NCBI RefSeq assembly: GCF_019049285.1
Contig: NZ_JAGMUL010000121.1
Span: forward strand, 1 to 64,000
DNA length: 64,000 bases
Origin: Streptomyces sp. AC550_RSS872
GTDB taxonomy: Bacteria; Actinomycetota; Actinomycetes; Streptomycetales; Streptomycetaceae
Direction: 5' to 3'
Below, piece by piece: positions 47,914-57,244 of this stretch (the stretch's first letter is position 1; the number at the start of each line of letters is the position of its first letter). The translations under genes and the position numbers were made by a program. The notes beneath the pieces are model-generated. The model saw nothing but the letters and a program-made list of their open reading frames with translations. It ran no database searches and was not told the origin of the DNA.

Positions 47914-48750
47914 CTACCCGGTCCCGAGCAGGACTTCGCCGCGACGCCATGCTGTCGGCGATCGGCCCGTGAACTCGCTCCAGTCCCGGACGAGATGGGC
48001 CTGGTCGGCGTAACCGGAGACGGTCGCCACATCGGCCCACGGAAGCGGGTCGTGCCTGGTGGCCAGTTCGTGCGCGTGCTCGAAGCGCAAAACCCGGGCG
48101 AAGGTCTTCGGCGACAGGCCCACCTCACCGCGAAACCGGTCGGTGAGGTACCGACGGCTCCAGCCCAGCTCTGCGGCGACCCTCCCAACCTGGACGCGGC
48201 CCCGCGCGGCCAAGAGGCGGCGCCAGGCCTCGGCCACCTCGGGGCGCACCCGGGACACGGGGTCGCCGCCGGCGCTGCGGCCGACGGCTCGCAGGAGCAA
48301 CTCGTCCAGCGCGGCGAACCGCGCGGTCCAGGTCGTCGCCGCGCGGAGCCGGTCGACCAGCTCGACGCCGAGCGCTCCGAGAAGCTCGTCGAGTGGGACC
48401 AGCCGGTGGGCGAGATCAGCGGCGGGCATGTCGTAGACGGCCCGGGCCCCGAGCGGTGTCAGCGATACCTTCACGCCTTCCTGGCATCCGTCGTGGTGGA
48501 TCGCGACGGACCGGCGCATCAGACCGCCGGCCACGCTGCTGAATCGGGTGACCGGTGACCCGTCGTCGACGCCTGCCGCCACATCCAAAGGGCCGGACAG
48601 ACTGATCACCGCAGTGAGCACGCGGCCCGGCGGACCGCAGTGCACCCCCGCCGGGAACCCACGAAGATCGAAACCGACATACGAGCCGACGTACCGCCGT
48701 AAGGCGGGCGCCGGACGTGCATAGATCCTGGTGGCCGTATGGTCTTCCAC
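47914..48750 (-). CDS. AraC-family transcriptional regulator
   Basis: A 278-residue regulator with an N-terminal ligand domain (ARPAPALRRYVGSYVGFDLR, GLMRRSVAIHHDGCQEGVKV) and a C-terminal AraC double helix-turn-helix (GRVQVGRVAAELGWSRRYLT, DRFRGEVGLSPKTFARVLRF, DVATVSGYADQAHLVRDWSE). It precedes the cupin and SGNH genes on the same strand by 83 bases and probably activates them. A palindrome ACCGG-N7-CCGGT lies at 48769-48785 in its promoter region. Confidence 0.9.
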   Translation of the reverse strand: MEDHTATRIYARPAPALRRYVGSYVGFDLRGFPAGVHCGPPGRVLTAVISLSGPLDVAAGVDDGSPVTRFSSVAGGLMRRSVAIHHDGCQEGVKVSLTPLGARAVYDMPAADLAHRLVPLDELLGALGVELVDRLRAATTWTARFAALDELLLRAVGRSAGGDPVSRVRPEVAEAWRRLLAARGRVQVGRVAAELGWSRRYLTDRFRGEVGLSPKTFARVLRFEHAHELATRHDPLPWADVATVSGYADQAHLVRDWSEFTGRSPTAWRRGEVLLGTG

Positions 48751-48790
48751 CCTCGCAGTGTACGAACCGGCGGTCTACCGGTGTGACCGA

Positions 48791-49815
48791 CTATTCAACT
48801 GTGGCCGGTCCCCGAGGAAGCCAGTCTGTTGGTGACCTTGTGTGATCGCCTGGGGCGTATCGGCTCCATGTCCCGCCGGTCTCTCTGATGAGGCGGCTGG
48901 TGGTCTTGTCGTGGTAGCCGAGGGCGTCCGCTACGACGGGGCCGGGCAGTTCGAGGAGTTGCTGTCGGATGGCAGCACCGCAGGCAGCGGCGGCTGGGAC
49001 CCCGAAACCTCGTTCAAGAGCGCAGACAGGTGGTCGGGGCGAAACGGCTGGCCCGCCCGGCGCCCGGGGAAGAGCCAGCAGGATGCAGGGTTGGTAGAGA
49101 GGGTGCGTCGACAACGGCGGCTCTGCATTGCCCAGCTGAGGAAGGCTCGCAGGCAGGTGCGGCTGTGCTCGGTGTTCCGGCCCACCAGGCGTCGATGTCG
49201 TTCTGCCCGCAGGACGCGGGGGTGCTGTTGCGCTTGCCGAGCCATTGCAGGAATGCGGTCGCGTACTTGATCTGCTCGGCGGCGAACCGTCGGACGCTGG
49301 GTGTGATGTGGCTTCGCTCGGCGCGGGCCCGCAGCCGAGGAAGGACACGCCAGGTCGCGAAGAGCTTGATCGTCTTGTCGTGCCCGGGGTCGGCAATGCG
49401 GGCCAGATGCCCGGGAAGCCAGCGTTGGAAGGAACACAGGTACTTGTCGACCGCGGGCAGGACTCCGCAGGTCATGCGGAGTTCTTCCAGGTGAGCGGCG
49501 GCCCCGCCAGGGCTGAAGCTCCTGGAAGGCGTCGTGCGTCAGCGGGATCTCGCCGAGGCCGAGCCGGCGCAGCAACTGCGAGGCGTTTCCCGGCTGGCCG
49601 CGGCGTATCTCCAGCCGGGCCAGCCCGCTCCTGGGCTGGTCCATCGCCACCAGCAGGTCGAACGGCGGAACCAGCGCAGGGTGGATGTGTCCGGTGCCGC
49701 CGTCCAAGAGCGCCGTGAGGCCGTCGGAGCGAGTGCAGCGTTCACACAGTCGCCCGCCCAGAAGCTTGCCCTCAAAGCCGCAGCGTGAGCAGTCGAAGGT
49801 CTTGACGTTCATGGC
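48791..49815 (-). pseudogene. third zinc-ribbon recombinase-like gene, decayed
   Basis: Fragments in several frames match the intact protein at 22982 from the last zinc ribbon on: FDCSRCGFEGKLLGGRLCER, PFDLLVAMDQPRSGLARLEI, then GVLPAVDKYLCSFQRWLPGH, FAAEQIKYATAFLQWLGKRN, then ASCWLFPGRRAGQPFRPDHL and ELPGPVVADALGYHDKTTSR. The first eight ribbons and the N-terminus are missing. Directly upstream (49803-49891) it is joined to a copy of an unrelated winged-helix gene. Frameshifts throughout. Confidence 0.75.
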
Positions 49816-49891
49816 GGGGTCGTCGGTGGGCATGCCGAGGAGTTCGTGCAGTTCGCGGACCCGGAACGCCTGGTCGGGGTGCTGGTTGAAG
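49803..49891 (-). repeat. 89-bp inverted repeat, copy 1
   Basis: The reverse complement of this stretch matches 51500-51588 at 88 of 89 positions. It encodes NQHPDQAFRVRELHELLGMP of the winged-helix gene at 51313. In this copy the frame runs into the zinc-ribbon remnant. The pair brackets the acetyltransferase gene and the truncated IS5. Confidence 0.9.
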
Positions 49892-49945
49892 GGACCGGAC
49901 CGGGATCGAATATTCGGTGTTCTGCCCGCCCCATGAGGACGCAAC

Positions 49946-50527
49946 ATGGTGCGCATGACTTTGACCACCCCCATACTGCACACCGCTCGCCTGCGACTGC
50001 GACCCTTCACCGACACCGACGTGGATCCCCTCTTTGCACTGCACAGCAGCGCCTACGTGCTGCGCTACTGGGACTCCCCGCCGTGGAACGAACGGGCTCG
50101 AGCCGACCGCTTCATCGCGACGTGCCGGAAGATGGCGGAGGAAGGCACCGGGGCGCGGGTGGCCATCGACCGTGCTTCTGACGGGGCCTTCGTCGGCTGG
50201 TGCGGTCTGACAGGATGGAACCCGGACTACCGCAGCGCGTCGTTGGGCTACGTCCTCGGCGATGCGATGTGGGGCCACGGCTACGCGACGGAGGCTGCGC
50301 ACGCCTTGCTGCAGTGGGCATTCGACACACTGGACCTGAATCGAGTTCAGGCCGAGACCGATACGCGCAACGTGGCGTCTGCCCGGGTCCTGGAGAAGAT
50401 CGGATTCGTGCGCGAAGGGACGTTGCGGGAGGACTGCGTCGTGAACGGCGAGGTGTCCGACTCGTGGGTGTTCGGGTTGATCAGGCGAGAGTGGCGGCCC
50501 TCGGCCGTGCCGATTCCGGTCCGCTAA
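49946..50527 (+). CDS. GNAT-family N-acetyltransferase (RimJ/RimL-like)
   Basis: A 193-residue acetyltransferase. TARLRLRPFTDTDVDPLFAL opens the fold, SLGYVLGDAMWGHGYATEAA is motif A with the acetyl-CoA loop, and ETDTRNVASARVLEKIGFVR is motif B. It is complete and lies between the two inverted repeat copies, upstream of a truncated IS5. Not closely similar to the other GNAT gene at 41519. Acceptor unknown. Confidence 0.9.
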   Translation: MVRMTLTTPILHTARLRLRPFTDTDVDPLFALHSSAYVLRYWDSPPWNERARADRFIATCRKMAEEGTGARVAIDRASDGAFVGWCGLTGWNPDYRSASLGYVLGDAMWGHGYATEAAHALLQWAFDTLDLNRVQAETDTRNVASARVLEKIGFVREGTLREDCVVNGEVSDSWVFGLIRREWRPSAVPIPVR

Positions 50528-50655
50528 TGGGTCGTTATGCCTCTTCTCTCTCGGTTGATGATCGCTCGTTCGTAGTACTGATCGCCGGGTGGGCTCGCCG
50601 ATAGGCATGGACATGCTGGGATGCGGGGCATGGGGCGAGCGCGTATCCGAGCGAC

Positions 50656-51312
50656 TTGTCGGACCAGCAGTGGGCGTTGATCGAGCCGGTGATCACGGCC
50701 TGGAAGCAAGAGCGGGTGAAGCGGTCGGCGACCGGCAGCACCAGGTCCTGTGATCTGCGGGAGGTCGTGAACGCGATCTTCTACCAGAACCGGATGGGCT
50801 GTCAGTGGCGCTACCTGCCTAACGATCTGCCGGCCTGGTCGGCGGTGTTCTACTACTTCACGCTGTGGCGTGAGGACAGACTCCACCAGCACATTCAGGA
50901 ACTGCTGCGCTGTCAGGTGCGGGAGAGTGCCCGCCGATTAGAGGACCCGTCCCTGGTGGTGATCGACACCCAGTCCGTGCGCGCGGCCGCCGCGGCACCG
51001 AAGACCACGACGGGACCGGTCGCGAACAAGAAGACGCTGGGCCGTAAGCGAGGGCTGGCCGTCGACGTCCTGGGATTGATCACCGGCGTGGTCGTGCTGG
51101 CCGCCTCGGCTCACGACAACGCCGCCGGCACCGCGCTGCTCGACCAGGCGGCGACGCGGTGCGGCAACCGCCTGGAAAAGGCCCTGGTGGACCAGGAGTT
51201 CAAGGACGAGGTTGTCATCCACGGTGCGCTGCAGGACATCACCGTCGAGATTGTCCGCCGCAACCGCGAGGATCGCGGCAAGGGCTTCGTCCCGCAACCG
51301 AAGAGGTGGATC
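50656..51312 (+). pseudogene. IS5-family transposase, 3' truncated
   Basis: Reads MSDQQWALIEPVITAWKQER, NAIFYQNRMGCQWRYLPNDL, VVIDTQSVRAAAAAPKTTTG (first Asp), GLAVDVLGLITGVVVLAASA and VDQEFKDEV, and ends abruptly at PQPKRWI, before the catalytic Glu block. From about 51313 the sequence belongs to another gene. The second Asp region is VDQEF, not the usual WADGGY. The element is therefore inactive. Confidence 0.85.
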
Positions 51313-51677
51313 GCGACCAGTCGGCAACCCGGGCCTGCGAGCTACGCGATCAGATCGAACACCTCACCGCTGCCCTCGCCGAGACCGAGGCTCGCGTTGC
51401 GGACCTGACCACCACGCTCAAGGTCATCGCCGAACGCCTACCGGCCGAGGCGGGACCCGTACGGGAGATGTCCACCGCCTACCAGCAGATCGTGCACGCC
51501 TTCAACCAGCACCCCGACCAGGCGTTCCGGGTCCGCGAACTGCACGAACTCCTCGGCATGCCCACCGACGCCCCCGCCATGAACGTCACCCGCAGCCGCC
51601 TCCGACGCCTCACCCGCCAAGGCTTCCTCGCTCAACCCGGCGAGATCGCTACCAGAAACGGACTTAACGACCTCTAA
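51313..51677 (+). pseudogene. coiled-coil/winged-helix protein, 5' truncated and frameshifted
   Basis: Reads DQSATRACELRDQIEHLTAA, LAETEARVADLTTTLKVIAE (coiled coil), MSTAYQQIVHAFNQHPDQAF, RVRELHELLGMP and NVTRSRLRRLTRQGFLAQPG (winged helix). This is a Streptomyces family often found beside IS elements. A one-base shift near 51640 changes the ending from the expected GRDRYQKRT to GEIATRNGLNDL, and the 5' end is replaced by the IS5 remnant. Part of it recurs inverted at 49803-49891. Confidence 0.65.
51500..51588 (+). repeat. 89-bp inverted repeat, copy 2
   Basis: Partner of 49803-49891, one mismatch (GACGCCCCC against GACGACCCC). In this copy the sequence lies inside the winged-helix gene where it belongs, so this is probably the original. 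Confidence 0.9.
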
Positions 51678-51749
51678 GGCTGCAAAAAGCGCGAACTGGC
51701 GCGAAACCTAATCCCGGACCAAACACGAAACCCAGGACCAAACGCTCAG

Positions 51750-54700
51750 TCAACACGTCTGCCGGTAGGGCAGATCTGGAAGATACGTCGTCCAGTCCTC
51801 CCTTGAGAGGCCTGAGCCCGCACGGGCGCACAGGCGGCGGGCAAGCTGCGCGGGCGCGAGGTCATAGCGTTGGAGCGTGACGTGTGGTCCGCTGGCATAC
51901 AGCGTGGTTCCATCGGGGCCGAAGGCGAGGGCGTGGACCGCGTCGCCCGGCGTGAGGAGGGCGGTGCCGAGGCGTTGGGCGGAGGGCACGTCCCAGAGCT
52001 GGATGGTGCCGGTGTTGTCACCGACCGCGAGGATGCGGCTGTCTGAGGAGAAAGCGAGCGTGGTCAGGTCACCGACGGAGTTGGCGCTGGGCCCTGGGAG
52101 AACGCGGATGCGTTTGTGCAGGTTGCCGTCCCACAGGGTGACCTGGCCTCCGAGGTCGCCGACCGCGAGATAGGTCCCGTCGGGGCTGAAGGCCCACGTG
52201 GTGGCGTCGTCGTTGCTGAGCACCCGGTTCCGCACCGGCCCCGACGGCAGGTCGGCAACGTGCTCCCCGGACACCAGCTTGCGGCTGTCATGGCGGAGGG
52301 CTCCGACGGTCCCGGACGTGCCCGGCAGCGTTCCGATCTTCTTCTGCCGGTCAACGTCCCACAGTTCAGTCCTTGTCCACTGTGCCGGGGACCGGGTGAT
52401 CAGCAAGGTGCGGCCGTCTGAGGTGAGGGTGAGGCCGCTGATGTCGTCGGCGTCGGCCTCGGCTCGTGGGACGGTGAAGGCTGCGTGCTTGCGGTGAGCG
52501 GCCGCGTCCCACACCGTGATCCGCTGCGGGCGGGGAGAGCCCTGCTCGGCGTCGCCCCATGCCTCGACGTAGGCGAAGTACCGGCCGTCGGCGCTAAGCG
52601 CCATCGGGGCCTCGCAGTTTCCCGCGCCGGCGGCGCATGGTGTGCCTGGCGGAGTGGATATGACTCGGCCGGTGAAAGTGTCCAGCAGACGGAACTGCGG
52701 GGTGGTGTTGCTGTTCAGGACAGCGAGTGTCCGCCCGTCGGCGGCGAACAGTGCTTGTTCGTTGGGGCGTTGGCTCCACGGCGAAGTGGCCGCTCGGCCA
52801 AGGCTCAGGGTGTGAACGGCCGTTTCGCTGTTGTTGAGGTAGCGCAGGGCGTTCCCGGCGAGATCAAGAACGTACTCTCGGGGTGACTCGTTGGTCAGCT
52901 CATGACGGAACACGGGGGCGTCCGGGGCCGAGAGCCGCCAGAGCCGGAACTCGTCCTCGGTGCTGGTCGTGACGGCGAATCTGCCGTCGGTACTGAGCGT
53001 GAAGGTGTACGAGGACTGTGTGTCCAGCTCCAGTTGGGGAAGTTCCTGGCCCGAGCGGAGATCCCATCTGCGGATTCCGGAGGCTGTGGCAAGCGCAAGC
53101 TGCCGACCATCAGGGGAGAACCAGCTCTGACTGCAGGACACATTCCCGATCCGGTCCGCCCAGGGAATGACCGAAGGTTGTCGTGAGACGAGGTCCCGGA
53201 CCTTCAGCGGACGCTTGTCCACACATGTCACCAGCCACCGGTCGTCCGGGCTGACAGTCTCGGATCGAAACAACTCGTCCGACCGCAGGTTCATCCTGAC
53301 GAGTTGTCGACGGCTGCGCAGATCCCAGACCTGTATGACGGGCATGTCCTCGCTCTCGTCCGTCACCACAAGGGTGTGTCCGCTCAGGCTGAACGCCGCG
53401 GCCAGTGGCGTACTCGCAATCCGTGCGATAACGCGCCTGGCGGGTATGTCCCATACCTGGACGTCGTTCTCCTTGAGCACAGCGAGCCGTTGTCCGTCCG
53501 GGCTGATGACGACGGCGTCATCCCCCAGCAGCGCGCCTGGGCCTGGGTACGTGTGCGTCACCCGACGTGTCCGCATATCCCACATCCGGATCTTGTCGGC
53601 AGTGACAGATACCAACGTCCTCCCATCCGCGCTGAGTTGGCGCTCAGCGGCCTCGGAGTCGGTGTCGGGGACGGTGAAGACGCTCTGTTCCTTCTGGACC
53701 GTGCCTGCGAGCAGTGCGGACCGTGTTTCGGTGGTGTCCGCGAGGCGCCACGCCGCCACGCTCAGCCGCATCGCCTCAACAGGGTCGGAAAAACGCATGC
53801 TGTTAGCGACGTTGGCGATACGGCGGGCCTCGGCCTCCACGCGCCGCCGGTCGCTGGTGCGGTTCTGCTGCCCGGCGATGACGCCCGCCAGGAGAGCGAG
53901 CACCACCACAGCGGACAGTGAGCCGACAAGCATGCGCAGCCGGCGTGCGGCCCGGGTCGCCGCCTGCCGCTCCTGATCGCGTGCCGCGGCACTGGCGGTG
54001 AGGAAGTCCGCCTCCAGCACGGTGAGGGCAGCGCTGCGTCCGGGCGAGGCGAACGCCTCCTCGGCGGCGGCCAGACGGGTGCCGCGGTACAGTGCGCCGG
54101 GGTCGCGTCCGAGGTCGCCCCAGGCGTGGGCCGCCTCGGTGAGCCGGCGGTGAGCGCGCAGGCGTTCGCGGTCCTCCTCGATCCAGCCGCGCAGCCGGGG
54201 CCAGGCGGAGATCAGGGCCTCGTGGGCGAGATCGACGGTGTCCTCGTCGAGGGTGAGCAGCCGGGCACCGGCCAGCCGGTCCAGGACGAAGGCGATGTCG
54301 TCCTGGGAGGCGGTGCCGAGGTCGAGTTCGCTCCGGTCGACTGGGCGTCGGGTGTCCTGGGAGCCCTCGCCGGGGGCGATCAGCCGCAGCAAGATCAGCC
54401 GCGCCAGGTCCGCGTGGTCGGGGGAGAGCCGGGTGTAGATCTCCTCGGCGGTCTGTGCGATCGCGCCGTGTACGCCGCCCGCCGCCTCGTATGCCTCCAT
54501 GGTGAGCACCCGGCCGCGGCGCCGTCGCCAGGTCTCCCGCAGTGCGTGGGAGAGCAGCGGCAGGCCGCCCGGCTCGCCGCCGATCTCCGTCACGAGGTGG
54601 GCGGTCAGCTCGCGTTCGACGATCAGTCCGGCCGACTGCGCGGGCCTGACGACGGCCTGGCGAAGCTCGGCCGGGCTCATGGGCCCGACCATCAGGTTGG

Positions 54701-55484
54701 CTTCCCGCAGGGCGTCGGCGAGCTCGCGGTGCTCGGCGCAGCGTCCGTAGAAGTCGGCGCGTACGCCGAGGACGACGCGTAGTCGGCTTGCGGGCTCGGC
54801 GGCGGTGAGCAGGCGGGCAAGGAAGTCGGCCCGCTCGCCGGTGTCGCGGCAGAGGGTGAAGATCTCCTCGAACTGGTCCACGATCAGCCAGGTGTCCTGC
54901 TCGCCCGGGGCTGGTGCGCACACGGTGTCGTGGGTGCGCAGCGGGTGCTCGCCCGGGGTGAGGATCCGCACCGCCGCCGGCCGGTGCGGTCCGTCGAGGC
55001 TGCGCAGGCGGGGAATCAGCCCCGCCCGCAGCAGGGATGACTTGCCGCTGCCGGATGGCCCGAAGACCGCAAACACGCGATGCCGTGTCACCGCGCGGAC
55101 CAGCGCGTCGGTCACCTCGTCCCGGCCGAAGAAGAGCTCCGCATCGCCCACGTCGAACCGGGCCAGGCCACGGTAGGGAGCAGGGGCGGTCTCGGCCGCC
55201 ACCAGGTCAGCCGCCCGTGCCTGCTCCGTGACCGCCTCACGCCAGCGTCGCTCCCACGCCTGCTCCTCGCCGCCGCACGCCCGCACATATGCCAAGGCAA
55301 CCGGCAGGGAGGGCAGTTGCTCTCCTGCGGCCGCTCTCGACAGGGTGGTGACCGAGACCTCCACCTGCCGGGCCATCTGCCGATAGGTAATCCCGCCCGC
55401 TTCCTGACGCAGCTTGCGCAACTCGAACGCAAACCGCTGGACCGGCCCCAGCCCCGGATCGAGGTCCGCCTCCGGACGCCCCAT
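51750..55484 (-). CDS. nSTAND1 NTPase with WD40 repeats
   Basis: A 1244-residue signalling protein. Residues 15-65 hold an XRE-type helix-turn-helix (ELRKLRQEAGGITYRQMARQ, VEVSVTTLSRAAAGEQLPSL). An NTPase follows with Walker A FAVFGPSGSGKSSLLRAGLI (about 140) and Walker B TWLIVDQFEEIFTLCRDTGE (about 205), GxP-type sensor PGGLPLLSHALRET, then one membrane helix MLVGSLSAVVVLALLAGVIA near 515. Residues 560-1230 form a WD40-type propeller (VWDLRSRRQLVRM, TLAFSSDSRILAVGDNTGTI, QLWDVPSAQRL). Start ATG 55484 with GAGGAAG. STAND proteins detect a signal and oligomerise; some act in phage defence, others in development. The trigger is unknown. Confidence 0.92.
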   Translation of the reverse strand: MGRPEADLDPGLGPVQRFAFELRKLRQEAGGITYRQMARQVEVSVTTLSRAAAGEQLPSLPVALAYVRACGGEEQAWERRWREAVTEQARAADLVAAETAPAPYRGLARFDVGDAELFFGRDEVTDALVRAVTRHRVFAVFGPSGSGKSSLLRAGLIPRLRSLDGPHRPAAVRILTPGEHPLRTHDTVCAPAPGEQDTWLIVDQFEEIFTLCRDTGERADFLARLLTAAEPASRLRVVLGVRADFYGRCAEHRELADALREANLMVGPMSPAELRQAVVRPAQSAGLIVERELTAHLVTEIGGEPGGLPLLSHALRETWRRRRGRVLTMEAYEAAGGVHGAIAQTAEEIYTRLSPDHADLARLILLRLIAPGEGSQDTRRPVDRSELDLGTASQDDIAFVLDRLAGARLLTLDEDTVDLAHEALISAWPRLRGWIEEDRERLRAHRRLTEAAHAWGDLGRDPGALYRGTRLAAAEEAFASPGRSAALTVLEADFLTASAAARDQERQAATRAARRLRMLVGSLSAVVVLALLAGVIAGQQNRTSDRRRVEAEARRIANVANSMRFSDPVEAMRLSVAAWRLADTTETRSALLAGTVQKEQSVFTVPDTDSEAAERQLSADGRTLVSVTADKIRMWDMRTRRVTHTYPGPGALLGDDAVVISPDGQRLAVLKENDVQVWDIPARRVIARIASTPLAAAFSLSGHTLVVTDESEDMPVIQVWDLRSRRQLVRMNLRSDELFRSETVSPDDRWLVTCVDKRPLKVRDLVSRQPSVIPWADRIGNVSCSQSWFSPDGRQLALATASGIRRWDLRSGQELPQLELDTQSSYTFTLSTDGRFAVTTSTEDEFRLWRLSAPDAPVFRHELTNESPREYVLDLAGNALRYLNNSETAVHTLSLGRAATSPWSQRPNEQALFAADGRTLAVLNSNTTPQFRLLDTFTGRVISTPPGTPCAAGAGNCEAPMALSADGRYFAYVEAWGDAEQGSPRPQRITVWDAAAHRKHAAFTVPRAEADADDISGLTLTSDGRTLLITRSPAQWTRTELWDVDRQKKIGTLPGTSGTVGALRHDSRKLVSGEHVADLPSGPVRNRVLSNDDATTWAFSPDGTYLAVGDLGGQVTLWDGNLHKRIRVLPGPSANSVGDLTTLAFSSDSRILAVGDNTGTIQLWDVPSAQRLGTALLTPGDAVHALAFGPDGTTLYASGPHVTLQRYDLAPAQLARRLCARAGSGLSREDWTTYLPDLPYRQTC

Positions 55485-55771
55485 ACCGCTTCCTCCCCGT
55501 GCCGCCCCGTGACCAGCAGCGGCGTCTCATCCCAACACGCGCCCCACCACCGCGAAAGACACCATCTCGCCAACCCAAGTCTGTGACCTGCTTTGTTTCA
55601 CGCCCGGGACACGGCTGTGCAACAAACCAAAACCCAGTGAACTCGATCCAGGACGCCCCCAGTGGCCGTCCTGACGGAGAAACAGGTGATTGAACCGCCA
55701 CGGTTCAAATAGCCCGTGGACACACGGCCCCAATCGCAAAACGCCGCAACAATCAGAGGGGAACATCAATT

Positions 55772-56212
55772 ATGCCTTTCCTGCGTACCCGCACCCGCAC
55801 GCGCTCTGCGGCACTTGGCGTTGCCATTGCCGCGACGACAACACTGTTCGTCGGCGGCACGGTTCAGGCCGCCCCTGCACAGACCAGCCAGTCGGACATA
55901 TCCGTTCAGGGATACATTCCTGGCAAGGATGTAGTGGTCGGGCAGTGCAAAGGGTGGCTGAACAAGAGGACGTCCGACGGATACGTCCAGGCCCTCGGAC
56001 AGTCGTGGAACAACCATGAGTGCCTCTTTGTGTTGCAGCGCAAGCGGGTGGGATCCGGCGGTTACGACTGGAAGGCCGTCTCAAACGCGTACTGGATCCT
56101 GAACGCCAAGAAGGCGACCGGATACCACTGGAACGGAACAAACGCAGGCTCTCGCGTCTGCCTGTGGAATTACACGACCGGTGGTTCGGCCTGTGGTGAC
56201 GCCGCCTGGTAG
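55772..56212 (+). CDS. secreted hypothetical protein
   Basis: A 146-residue exported protein, start ATG 55772 with GAGGGG eight bases before. Signal peptide SAALGVAIAATTTLFVGGTV, cleavage after QAAPA. The mature domain holds four Cys (GQCKGW, HECLF, RVCLW, SACGD), possibly two disulfides, and aromatic-rich strands (DWKAVSNAYWILNAKKATGY). Domain not recognised. Divergent from the STAND/WD40 gene with about 290 bases between. Confidence 0.65.
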   Translation: MPFLRTRTRTRSAALGVAIAATTTLFVGGTVQAAPAQTSQSDISVQGYIPGKDVVVGQCKGWLNKRTSDGYVQALGQSWNNHECLFVLQRKRVGSGGYDWKAVSNAYWILNAKKATGYHWNGTNAGSRVCLWNYTTGGSACGDAAW

Positions 56213-56370
56213 AAGCCGGCAGACGTACGACAGCCCGTCCTGTGACCGTACCTCGAGTCCTCTAGCGATCGAACGGCTTCTGGAACGCGCCATCAACCAC
56301 CTGCCCGTCCTGATCACGGACACCATCGCTGAGGTGAGCGCCTGACCGCAGGGCCAGTACAGCAGCACGA

Positions 56371-56399
56371 AGCCCCGGGTACTGAACCCGGGGCTTCTC
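56371..56399. terminator. bidirectional hairpin terminator
   Basis: GAAGCCCCGGGT ACTGA ACCCGGGGCTTC is a perfect 12-base stem followed by TCT. It lies 158 bases after the exported-protein gene and also at the 3' end of the minus-strand frame upstream of the XRE gene. Confidence 0.8.
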
Positions 56400-56660
56400 T
56401 GCTGGGGTTCACCGGTAGCGGCGGTCGCTGCCCCCAGGCATCCAGTTCGTCGTCCCACACCGCGCCCAGGAGGCGCGGGGAGGTCTTGAACGGCTCGCAG
56501 ATCACCAGGCTTTCGGGCTGGCCGACCAGTGCGTACCGGCCGTGTGAGGCGGGCACGCTGCCCGGCCCGTATGCGCGCAGCGTCTTCTTCAGTCGCTCGC
56601 GGTGCCGGTCGGCGAACGCCTCCAGGCGCCGCGCGTAGTCGGCCCGCTCTGCCCTCGCGG
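56400..56660 (-). pseudogene. hypothetical protein fragment
   Basis: A coherent minus-strand frame, RAERADYARRLEAFADRHRE, RLKKTLRAYGPGSV, GRYALVGQPESLVICEPFKT and AVWDDELDAWGQRPPLPV, with normal codon bias. The only in-frame start candidate (GTG 56556) lies in the middle, so the 5' end is probably lost. I do not recognise the family. Confidence 0.4.
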
Positions 56661-56734
56661 GACTCTCCGTACCGCCGCAAATAGGGAAGGGGTCTGCGCT
56701 GTCAGGGCAGGGGTCTGCACCGTCCGATGGTCGG

Positions 56735-56998
56735 ATGACGATCTTCCCGCCGCCGGACCCCGACCCGACGGCACTCTGGCAGGCCCTCGCCCGGCACCGT
56801 GCCGAGCGAGGCTGGAGCTACGACGAGCTCGCCGCCCGCAGCGGTCTCTCGCGCCGCCCCCTCATCGAGGTCGAGCAGGGGCGCACCATCGGATCACTGG
56901 GCACCTGGCACGCCCTCGCCTACGCCTTCGGCATTCCGCTGGGTGAGCTCCTGGATCCCCTTGGCACGGGTCATGAGCGTCCCGGATCCGAGCGCTGA
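56735..56998 (+). CDS. XRE-family DNA-binding protein
   Basis: An 87-residue protein with one Cro/CI helix-turn-helix (LARHRAERGWSYDELAARSG, LSRRPLIEVEQGRTIGSLGT, WHALAYAFGIPLGELLDPLG). Nothing beyond the DNA-binding domain. Probably an autonomous small regulator. No clear operon partner; the convergent and divergent neighbours are fragments. Confidence 0.85.
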   Translation: MTIFPPPDPDPTALWQALARHRAERGWSYDELAARSGLSRRPLIEVEQGRTIGSLGTWHALAYAFGIPLGELLDPLGTGHERPGSER

Positions 56999-57244
56999 CC
57001 TGAGGGCGCCAAGGCCCGCCCGAAGGGGGCGCGGCGTTCGGGCACCTGCGCCAGATTCGAGTGTCTGATCCTTTCCTGTCGCTGCCCACAGGCGAGGAAA
57101 AGTCGCAGGCCGGGGCGGACGGCGGGTCGTTCTCCCGAATCTGCCAGGTGCAGACATGTTCTGTGTCCGCCCGCGTGGCTTGGGCGGTTCCACGCCCGAC
57201 CGTCGCGCACGTCGGCGCTGCGGCCGGGTACGCGCGAGAGGTCA

